Of a stretch of 64,000 nucleotides of DNA, positions 31,532-39,800 are shown piece after piece. The translations under genes were made by a program, and so were the position numbers. Under the pieces are notes generated by a model. It worked only from the letters and a program-made list of their open reading frames with translations, had not been told where the DNA came from and did no database searches. How positions within the stretch are numbered: the stretch's first letter is position 1; the number at the start of each line of letters is the position of its first letter. The DNA is from a virus: the IMG/VR virus record IMGVR_UViG_3300022602_000067, positions 17,013 to 81,012 of that record; one strand, written 5' to 3'.

Positions 31532-32982
31532 TGGAATTTTTTTATGATGGTCAAGTAAGACGTTATATTACACAGACTATTCGCGTGTTCAGTAACTTTT
31601 TAGTGAAATACGGTGATGGTACGCTGGTTAGAATTCCTGTCATGTATGGCGATGTTGACAGGCAAGTAGCTAATATTATCGCTCAAAATAGCTCAGGCAA
31701 TGCGGTAAGCAATGTTCCTAGGATTGCTGTATATGTAACTTCACTAGCCCTAGACCGAGATCGGTTAGCAGATGCTACCTACGTAGGCAAAGTTAATATT
31801 AGAGAGCGTGATGTAACTGGCGCAAGCTATAACAATGCACAGGGTCGACAATACACTGTAGAGAGATTAATGCCTACCCCATTCAAACTTACTATGAAAG
31901 TTGATATATGGAGTTCTAGCACCGAACAAAAACTACAGATCCTTGAACAGATATTAGTATTATTCAATCCCAGTTTAGAACTACAGACAAATGATAATTA
32001 TCTTGATTGGACCAGTCTTACAGTTCTTAATCTTAATGACATAACATGGGACAGCAAAACAGTCCCGGTAGGAAACGATACACCCATTTCTATAGCTAGT
32101 CTAACAGTAGATACACCTATATGGATCAATCCTCCCGCCAAGGTCAAGCATCTCGGAGTTATTACAAAAATTATTACCAGCTTGTATGGATCATCTTCTA
32201 CGACTGGAAACTATATAGAAGGACTAGGCAGTGATCCGTTAGCAGGCACTACATCTCTAACTGATTTTATCGACTTAACTGTTACTACTGTTGGGCAAAA
32301 TAGCATTGAAGTATACGGAAACACGGTAATTCTACTAAATCCTCATGAAAGCGTATTACCTAACGAGCCTACTATGGATCCCGCTCCAACTCGCCAGGGT
32401 GCGCCTTTGAGTTGGTTACAGTTTTTTGCTAGCAGTGGCGGTAAATATGTAGCAGGTAGCAGTATGATTTATCTACTTCAACCTAATGGGTCTTATGTAG
32501 TGGGCACATTTGCTGTAAACCCTTTAGATGATACTAGTCTAACCGTAAGTTGGAATCCGGATACATTGACTACAAACACTGGTATCGATAGTGCAGGTAT
32601 AATTGAAGGCGCAGTAGGATATAATGGAAATGGAAGTTATAGATCTAATAGTCCTGGTACGTTTGATGCTATAATTAATCCGTTAACATACGTTCCACAG
32701 AATGTAGTAGCAGGTACACGTTATCTTATTATTGAAGATATAGGTAATGTTAGCAATGTAACTCCTGCGGCGGCGTGGGGTAGCCTTGTAGCACATGCCA
32801 ATGACATTATCGAATGGACCGGAACAGCATGGCATGTTATTTTCAATTCTAGTCAAGAAACTACTACAATGATGTGGCAAACTAATATATACACTGGAGT
32901 TCAGTACTTGTGGAATGGGGTTTCATGGGTCAAGAGCTACGAAGGTGAATATAGTCCGGACAAATGGAAAATAGTACTATAA
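31531..32982 (+). CDS. 15: gp15-type tail completion and sheath stabiliser protein
   Basis: The 483-residue protein begins MEFFYDGQVRRYITQTIRVFSN, closely matching the T4 gp15 start (FGYFYNSSFRRYATLMGDLFSN). LVRIPVMYGD and the later PFKLTMKVDIWSSSTEQKLQILEQILVLFNP (about 112-142) match its PIKMIYELSIFTRYEDDMFQIVEQILPYFQP region. gp15 caps the tail tube and sheath and joins the neck. T4 gp15 has 272 residues; here the C-terminal 200 residues are an extra beta-rich part (SWLQFFASSGGKYVAGSSMIYLL; NSSQETTTMMWQTNIYTG) likely exposed at the collar. The Nudix gene starts inside its last 19 bases. Confidence 0.88.
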   Translation: MEFFYDGQVRRYITQTIRVFSNFLVKYGDGTLVRIPVMYGDVDRQVANIIAQNSSGNAVSNVPRIAVYVTSLALDRDRLADATYVGKVNIRERDVTGASYNNAQGRQYTVERLMPTPFKLTMKVDIWSSSTEQKLQILEQILVLFNPSLELQTNDNYLDWTSLTVLNLNDITWDSKTVPVGNDTPISIASLTVDTPIWINPPAKVKHLGVITKIITSLYGSSSTTGNYIEGLGSDPLAGTTSLTDFIDLTVTTVGQNSIEVYGNTVILLNPHESVLPNEPTMDPAPTRQGAPLSWLQFFASSGGKYVAGSSMIYLLQPNGSYVVGTFAVNPLDDTSLTVSWNPDTLTTNTGIDSAGIIEGAVGYNGNGSYRSNSPGTFDAIINPLTYVPQNVVAGTRYLIIEDIGNVSNVTPAAAWGSLVAHANDIIEWTGTAWHVIFNSSQETTTMMWQTNIYTGVQYLWNGVSWVKSYEGEYSPDKWKIVL

Positions 32983-33413
32983 AAGAACAAATAGTATGTA
33001 GCGGTGCATTATTTTATGCTAAATCTACAAGTCGTTTCTTACTACTACAAAAAGCTCATGGAAAACACGAAGGCACATGGGGACTAGTAGGAGGTACGAA
33101 TGTTACAGGTGAAACACCTTGGCAGGGATTACAGCGCGAAATTCAAGAAGAAATTGGCTGTATTCCTGAAATAATCAAGACGATTCCTTTAGAAACATTT
33201 GTATCAAATGATCGCGTGTTTAACTTTCACACTTATCTTTGTGTCATAGAACAAGAATTTGTTCCTGTGCTTAGTGATGAACACTATGGATGGGCATGGG
33301 CTACTGTGGACCGCGCACCTAAACCTTTGCATCAAGGACTACGTAATAGTTTTAGTTCAAAGACTATTCGTACAAAACTTCAAACAGTCTTTGATGTAGT
33401 TGATTTAATGTAA
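32964..33413 (+). CDS. Nudix hydrolase
   Basis: The 149-residue protein has a complete Nudix box: G-T-N-V-T-G-E, seven residues, then REIQEEIG (about 44-66), matching Gx5Ex7REUxEExGU. The upstream LLLQKAHGKHEGTWGLVGG is the usual strand before it. The family hydrolyses nucleoside diphosphates linked to another moiety (dNTPs, ADP-ribose, NAD, capped RNA). T4 NudE is a known phage member, but the substrate here is open. The gene overlaps gene 15 by 19 bases, an odd place for a metabolic enzyme, and its 3' end overlaps the convergent acidic-protein gene by 9 bases. Confidence 0.9.
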   Translation: MENSTIKEQIVCSGALFYAKSTSRFLLLQKAHGKHEGTWGLVGGTNVTGETPWQGLQREIQEEIGCIPEIIKTIPLETFVSNDRVFNFHTYLCVIEQEFVPVLSDEHYGWAWATVDRAPKPLHQGLRNSFSSKTIRTKLQTVFDVVDLM

Positions 33414-33872
33414 TGTAGGTTTGTCGTCACCAAATTGATCCATTCCGGCATCTTCCAACTCGTCTTCGATATCTTCAAGATCCTCATCACCTAGAGCTTC
33501 GGCAACATTTTCGGGCTCAAATGTTTTATGTCCGTCCGCTTCAGGATCTACTTCAAATGTGACAAATCGAATAAAATGAAAGAAAAAATCCTTTAATTCT
33601 TGAACGTCATCATCTGTAGCATCAGTTATGCCATTATATTCAATAAATTCACGAACTTTATTATCTAACAGTACAGATTTAACTTGTGGGAAAAACCAAG
33701 TGAAGTGTTTTTCATTTTTATAAATTACATGAACACCAACCTTTGCTAATTCTTCAGGGTCTTCGATTTTTTCTTCAGGTCCAAACCATTCAGCCGCCCA
33801 GGCTGTACTGAGGCCGCCTGCGTCGTCGGCTTCTTCTTTCCAATCTTCGATGGTAATATTATCGTTGTTCAT
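33405..33872 (-). CDS. Acidic conserved phage protein, function unknown
   Basis: The 155-residue protein is strongly acidic, with an acidic tail EALGDEDLEDIEDELEDAGMDQFGDD (about 122-147 as a span) and aromatic strands KHFTWFFPQVK and FFFHFIRFVTFEV. It has a TGGAGAATAC Shine-Dalgarno. It is the only minus-strand gene between gp13 and the 36.8-kb terminators, divergent from the small + gene at 33942. TTAAATAA at about 33891-33898 could be its late promoter. Acidic tails of this sort occur in DNA mimics and chaperones, but nothing here lets me choose; the function is unknown. Confidence 0.72.
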   Translation of the reverse strand: MNNDNITIEDWKEEADDAGGLSTAWAAEWFGPEEKIEDPEELAKVGVHVIYKNEKHFTWFFPQVKSVLLDNKVREFIEYNGITDATDDDVQELKDFFFHFIRFVTFEVDPEADGHKTFEPENVAEALGDEDLEDIEDELEDAGMDQFGDDKPTLH

Positions 33873-33941
33873 GTATTCTCCAGTAGTGCAGTTATTTAAT
33901 TCTATCTAAACTAAGTACATTACAAAACTGAAGGAACTGCT

Positions 33942-34247
33942 ATGTTTTCAAGGATACAAGATTTAGATAGATACAAAGCTGATTGTACACGATTTACCTT
34001 AGGAATACAAGGACAATCGGGCGAAATTGCAGAAGAAGGTCAACAATTATTTGAAACTCTTAAATCTGCTGTTGTAGATTTTGATAATACCACTATGGGA
34101 CTAATTAAAAAACAAGAAAGTGGAGCACATTTGGATCATGTTAGTGCGCAAGAATATGTACACCGAGCAAAAACCAATATGGAAACGTGGATGATGCGAT
34201 ATGCTCCTAACACTCACGTGGAAGTCTTGCCAGAAACGGCTAAATAA
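33942..34247 (+). CDS. Small helical protein, function unknown
   Basis: The 101-residue protein begins MFSRIQDLDRYKADCTRF and is mainly alpha-helical (IAEEGQQLFETLKSAVVDFDN; SAQEYVHRAKTNMETWMMRY). There is no signal peptide or membrane helix. A GAAGGAAC Shine-Dalgarno lies 8 bases before the ATG. It is followed 23 bases later by the 829-aa virion protein, so it may be its assembly partner or an unrelated small late protein. A GCTAAATAATAG element at its stop codon may serve as the promoter of the next gene. Confidence 0.7.
   Translation: MFSRIQDLDRYKADCTRFTLGIQGQSGEIAEEGQQLFETLKSAVVDFDNTTMGLIKKQESGAHLDHVSAQEYVHRAKTNMETWMMRYAPNTHVEVLPETAK
34240..34246 (+). promoter_or_regulatory. Late promoter-like element
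   Basis: CTAAATA overlaps the stop codon of the small helical gene, 24 bases before the ATG of the 829-aa protein. Confidence 0.4.
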
Positions 34248-34270
34248 TAGCAATAAGCGGAGATTCTCAC

Positions 34271-36760
34271 ATGGCTATTCAAACACAAACCGGTGCCAGC
34301 AATGCAAACGTTCTAGGAGCAGGTCTTCCTGTTGTGGGCGGGGACCAACAAGGCGCAAATTTAATCATAAGATCCAACAGCACACCAGTCAAGGGTGCGG
34401 TTATATTTGACGAACTTACACCAAGTTTTGGGCCCAATAGTGGTGCAATTCAGACTAACGGTGGTGTTGGTGTACTGAACAATGTAAGCGTAGGCGGGCA
34501 ATTTATTAACATGCCCAACGGTTACAGTGTAAACAATGTTATGATTCCACCAGGTCAAGGTGGTGATTATAGAGGGTACTTTGGCCTAGTAGGTTGTGTA
34601 TCAGGAACACAATCTGGTACTGTGGTTACAGTAACATTTGCTACTCAAACAGTACCTCCATTTTATATCGGTCAAACTGTTACAATAGCCGCTGCCGCTC
34701 CTTCCGCATATAATTCCCCATGGGTGGTTACCAGTTGCAGTACTAGTACTTTTACTTTCACAGCTAACGCAAGCTCTGTTGGTACTATGACCACACTAGG
34801 ATATGCTTATGCAGTATTAGGCGGTGGTTCTACTAGCCCTGCTATAACTTTCCAGAATAATACAAATACTCAAACTTTACAAAATAACATTAACGATATT
34901 GCGTATGCAGTTGCTAATACCAACGTTCAAACATTTGTAATTACAGCAGTAACTACTGGTACAATAACTTTTGCCAACGGTACTGGTAATATTCCTCCAT
35001 TTATTGTAGGACAATATTTCCTAGTTAGTAACTTAACTCCAACTGGTTACAACGGTTGGTGGCTATGTACTGCTAGTACAACTACTACAGTAAGTGCTAC
35101 AATGGGCGGTTCAGGTGCAAGTGGCTTTGTTGCTGGTGCAGGAACTGTTAGTTGCGGATACGTGGTTGGCACTAGCATTATTAATCCTGGAAGCGGTTAT
35201 ACACAACCTCCACAGATTACATTTGCTGAACCCACTACAACTGCTAGTTCTTTGTGGTTTGCTAATATGCAGGGACAGCTTGCTCCTGCTGCCATTCCGC
35301 AAACTATTACATTAAACGGATTTACAACTATCGGTGCCGTAAGCACAGTAGTAACTCCTAGTATTACAAACATCAACGGTCAAACTGTTACTGTTTCATC
35401 GTCTAGCACTTTATATCCAGGACAACCAGTTCTAATCAGCGGCTTGACAGCTGGTCAAAGTGCTACAACAGGCATGTATAATCAATTATACTATGTAGTG
35501 GGCTATCCAGGTCCAGGTACAACAGTTAACCTTGCTATTAATCCAACCAACGCATTGTGGGGTATTATTATAACATTTACAGGCGGTAGTCAAAGTGTTT
35601 CAGCTACAATGACTAGTCAGATTACACAAGCTATGAGCAACGGTTTCGCTTACTTTGGTTGGAGTTCGATAGGATCAGGTACTCCATTTTTCCCAGGACA
35701 ATTGATTAATATTTCTGGTACTAATGCTAACGGTAGTATTCCTAACTTCTACAACCAAACATGGCAGGTTTACTATGCTACAAACACCCAAGTATGGATC
35801 CAAACAACTTATACACAAAGTTTGAGTGCTAACCAAGGAACGATAACTACGCAAGGCACTAACGTGCCACAGATGTTTATCAGAGCTCCTCAGACCAGCA
35901 GTCCTTATGCAATCTACTACTATCAAGTAACTTATCCTGGTTATCTAAGCTCTACAGTGCCAAGTCATACATATGGTCTTCAGATCAACGGATCTGCCGG
36001 ATTGTTGTATGTAGGACAAGTAGCACAAGGATATCCTGTTCTAGGCTATAGCGGTATAATTACCCAAGGTGCAGTACATCAAGTTGGCTGTGTAGTTAAT
36101 ATTGTCATTACTAATGCCGGTAGTGGTTACACTGGAGTAAGTGCTCCCGTAGTATTATTAAGCCGCCCAGATGTGCCAGGTGGCCGTCAAGCCCAGGCAA
36201 TTTGTACAGTATCTAGTGGTGCAATTACTACAATACAAGTAACAGACCAAGGTTCCGGTTATTTGAATCCACCATCTGTTACATTTATATCAGCTGGTAG
36301 TACTGGAACAGGAGCTACAGCAGTTGCAGTGATTGGAAATCCTGGTGAAAAACCAATTGTAAGTTCTATGCCAATAGCTACAATACCGGCAAACACATAC
36401 GTTCTAGACTTTGGTTTAACCGGACACAACGTGGTATTTTTGAATACAGGTACTAACTCTACAGTGTATTTTGATAACTTAGCTAACAGCGGTGGTACTC
36501 CATATTCTAAGGGATTTCCGTTAGGACGTAGAGTTATTATGTATGTTAAAAATACATCAGGCTCGTCAATCACAATTACATTTAGTAACTTGCTAAGTGC
36601 TAATGCCGGAAGTACTGGTAATGCTCCTGTAATTACAGCTAACCACATACTTAAAGCAGAATTTATTGTTCTAAGTCAGGGTAATTCATTTAATCAATCT
36701 GGTGCTAGTTATGCTGGTGGAAGTGTTAATGATGTGTATGCTACATTTACACTAACCTAA
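34271..36760 (+). CDS. Modular 829-aa virion/adhesin protein
   Basis: The protein has an N-terminal anchor (about 1-100; LIIRSNSTPVKGAVIFDELTP) followed by several FCCH-like beta modules. The clearest are VTFATQTVPPFYIGQTVTI with WVVTSCSTSTFTF, and FANGTGNIPPFIVGQYFLV with GYNGWWLCTASTTTTV; two weaker copies follow. GSGY-type repeats (INPGSGYTQPPQITF; TNAGSGYTGVSAPVV; TDQGSGYLNPPSVTF) occupy the middle and about 600-690. The last 130 residues form a separate domain (TYVLDFGLTGHNVVFLN; GRRVIMYVKNTSGSSITITFS). The same modules recur in minus-strand fibre genes. The likely role is a surface-exposed, host-binding or decorating protein. The gene ends at a strong terminator. Confidence 0.72.
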   Translation: MAIQTQTGASNANVLGAGLPVVGGDQQGANLIIRSNSTPVKGAVIFDELTPSFGPNSGAIQTNGGVGVLNNVSVGGQFINMPNGYSVNNVMIPPGQGGDYRGYFGLVGCVSGTQSGTVVTVTFATQTVPPFYIGQTVTIAAAAPSAYNSPWVVTSCSTSTFTFTANASSVGTMTTLGYAYAVLGGGSTSPAITFQNNTNTQTLQNNINDIAYAVANTNVQTFVITAVTTGTITFANGTGNIPPFIVGQYFLVSNLTPTGYNGWWLCTASTTTTVSATMGGSGASGFVAGAGTVSCGYVVGTSIINPGSGYTQPPQITFAEPTTTASSLWFANMQGQLAPAAIPQTITLNGFTTIGAVSTVVTPSITNINGQTVTVSSSSTLYPGQPVLISGLTAGQSATTGMYNQLYYVVGYPGPGTTVNLAINPTNALWGIIITFTGGSQSVSATMTSQITQAMSNGFAYFGWSSIGSGTPFFPGQLINISGTNANGSIPNFYNQTWQVYYATNTQVWIQTTYTQSLSANQGTITTQGTNVPQMFIRAPQTSSPYAIYYYQVTYPGYLSSTVPSHTYGLQINGSAGLLYVGQVAQGYPVLGYSGIITQGAVHQVGCVVNIVITNAGSGYTGVSAPVVLLSRPDVPGGRQAQAICTVSSGAITTIQVTDQGSGYLNPPSVTFISAGSTGTGATAVAVIGNPGEKPIVSSMPIATIPANTYVLDFGLTGHNVVFLNTGTNSTVYFDNLANSGGTPYSKGFPLGRRVIMYVKNTSGSSITITFSNLLSANAGSTGNAPVITANHILKAEFIVLSQGNSFNQSGASYAGGSVNDVYATFTLT

Positions 36761-36776
36761 TATCAATAAACTAAAC

Positions 36777-36802
36777 AAAAACCCGCCTTAGGCGGGTTTT
36801 TT
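36777..36802 (+). terminator. Rho-independent terminator after the 829-aa gene
   Basis: ACCCGCC-TTA-GGCGGGT, extended by flanking A and T pairs, forms a strong GC stem followed by TTTTTT. It ends the + strand gp14-to-829-aa transcription unit. Confidence 0.93.
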
Positions 36803-36841
36803 GTTGACTTAAATTTACTTTGGTATAGATCGTAGAGTCAC

Positions 36842-36866
36842 AAAAAAAGCACCTTGCGGTGCTTTT
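36842..36866 (-). terminator. Rho-independent terminator after the 1674-aa gene
   Basis: AAAAGCACC-TTGC-GGTGCTTTT is a perfect 9-bp stem; on the minus strand it continues into TTTTTTTG. It faces the + strand terminator 40 bases away, isolating two convergent late units. A smaller AAGCGTA hairpin overlaps the gene's stop codon. Confidence 0.9.
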
Positions 36867-36883
36867 CTTGTATAAGCGTAGTA

Positions 36884-39800
36884 TTACGCTTGTGCTTCTG
36901 TCCATGAAATACGACTGAAGATCTGGTTAGCATACTGAGTGCTTAGGTTAGTAGCAAACACAGTGATAACGTCTGGACCGTCTGGGAACACGCCGTCACC
37001 ACCATATACGCTGTTACCTAGATCCTTAACAACTGTTAAGTCTGCGCTAGTATCAGTAAAGAATGTACCACCTGATGCGTTAGCGTAGAAAGCAACAACA
37101 ATATCACCACCAGTTACGATATCACTTGGGTTGTGATAGATAACCTGACTTAATGAACCTGAACCAACAACGTTAGCTGTCCATAGTGCAGGAGTAAACA
37201 CTGTACTTGCACAGTTATACTTGACTGTTACCAAGAATGGTCCAGCGTTGAATACGTCCATCTGATACAAGTTTGCCTGCATACGCATAATAATATCACG
37301 TACACCAAAGTTACGAGCAAAACCGTTTGAAGCACTTGGGCTAACACGGATACTAATCAACGGACTAGTCTGGTTAGGCTGTACAACTGCGGCTGTTGAA
37401 CGTGGTGTAGTAAACACGTATGATTTATCGCTATCGTAACGTCCGTCCATAATACATGAAACACCCCAGTGTTGTACGTTTGGAGCCAACATTATTGTTG
37501 TGTTCCATACGTTTGACAATGGATTACCTGAGTTATTGTAGTTATAGTGAACGCTTGCTGTTGAAATACCACGGTTAACAATGTTAATCACCATCGATCC
37601 ACTGCTAGTTGCTAGTGTATCAACATAGATTGTTGTACCGCTGAAACCAATAATACGAACGTTTAGATATCCAAAGTTAGTTACACCTTGTATAACCATA
37701 CCAATAGCAATATTACTGGTATAACCAGCTGTTACGTTGGTAATTTGGTTTGTACCGATTAGTGTAGTACCCGAAACTGCGTTACCTGTGTTGATATAGC
37801 TAACTGCTGTCGATTCACGGAATGCACCAGTTAGTTGGTTAGCACCAATAATAACTGTAGGAGCACTAGTATATCCATAACCACCGTTAGTTACTACTAC
37901 GCTTGTTACAGAACCGTTAACTACGATTGCCTTAGCAATACAACCTGCTCCACCACCACCAGCGATTGTTACTGGAGGGCTACTTGTGTAACCAAGTCCA
38001 CCGCTAGTAATAGCTATCGATTGTACAGAACCGTTTGCAACAGATACTGTACCAACTGTAGCTACTGCTGTCAGACCGTTTACGCCGGTTGCCCAAGGAG
38101 CCGCAGTACTTTGAGCACCGTATGGATAAGCGATGTTCTGAGTCACAGCATCTGGATTTCCAGTTGTAGACTGTGTAGTAGTTGCGGCAACGCCTGTGTA
38201 GTAGAAAATCTCACCGTCGATATTAACTTCACCATGAGTTGATTGGTTCAACGCTTGTGTACTTGGAATAAAGAAACGACTTGCATCATACACGTTGATA
38301 GTTCCAAATGTTGGACTTGCGCTCATCACATAACCAGTTGCATTGATTTGAGTTGTTAATGGGCTACGAGCACCTGTATTAACAACTTCAAAACGACCTG
38401 GTAGGTTACCTGAGCGTTGGAAGGCCAAGTATTCACGGTTACCGTGTTGTACTTTGTGTGCATATTGAATGTCACCGTTGATTGTACGAGCACCCCAACG
38501 GATGAAACCTGCTCCATACCAGCTGTAGTCGATATAGATCATCTGGATCTTTGTAAGATCCATGTTAAATCCTGAAGGACCTGTACCGTCGAATGAATCT
38601 AGGTTAAATTGGTATTGTGGAACACGTAGTTCACGCACATGATATTTCTTAACAGCAACATCTTCACCAAACATCTTAGTAGTACCGTACACACTGATCA
38701 CAGTTGATGCAGATACAGTTGCGGCTGTTTGATATGTTAGTGTAGTTGATGTAATAGCAGTAACTGGCCACATACCGTTAGCGTTGGTTGATGTTGCGCC
38801 TGTTACAAATATACGTGAGCCAAACACGATGTTTACGCCTGAGCTAATACCGCTACCTGTTAGACCTTGTGTAGTAGTAAACGGTGTATACAACTGGACT
38901 ACGTTAGTGCTTGTATTAATTCCAATAACAAACGTGTTAATTGGAATGTTAGTATTGGCTGTTGTAGTTACAAAGCTACCAATCTGGATGCCGTTAACGT
39001 TGTTCATTGTTAAGAATGTACTACTTGCTGAACTTGAACTGCTTGTCTGGATTGTAATCGCATACAAACTCAAGTTAGGAGCAAATGTCAATGTAGTACT
39101 ATTAGACACAGAAGTTGTAATACCTGTGTTAAGAATAACACCTGTACCTGCCGCTGCCAAACCAGCAACAACCGCGTTTCCTGGAACACCAGTACCAGTA
39201 ATGGTCATACCAGGACTAATACCATATGTTGTGTTTAGAGCGATAACGTTGGTAGTTGTTGTGTATAAGCTAGCCGCTGTATAACCTGGAACAGTACCAA
39301 TTAACAATGTAGTGGTAGTTGTTGTTGCAGTCAACCCTTGGTTGATGTACAACTGGATAGTAATTGTTGCGCCTGAGCTGTTGGCTGTGTTAGTGAATGA
39401 ACTTACCTGTGTACCGTTTGGAACAATACCTTGTGCCATTGTACCGGCGATAACGTTCATACCAGATGCTGGACTGTAGAAGAAGTCGATTGTACTACCA
39501 CTTGCTACACCACTTAGCATACCCTGTGTCAATGGAATTACTGTTGCGCTTGAGCCTGGAATATAAGTTGAGCTGACAAAAGTTCCGCTAGGTGTTGAAC
39601 CAGCCGCTGTACAAATAACCAACATACCTGGAACAATCGCACCGCTGTTAGTACTTGTAACTGTTACAGAAGTTGCGTTAGCTAAAGCAGATGCACTTAA
39701 TGTAGTACTCCAAGTTCTTGAAATTGTACCTGCGATCTGATATGCACCTGCTACACCGATACCGCCTGTACCAGCTGTACCTGTACCAGCTAGAGCTGTA

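Noticed and set aside
38784-39284. 166-aa hydrophobic + strand frame in the giant adhesin gene
   Set aside because: Same antisense artefact; no start signals.
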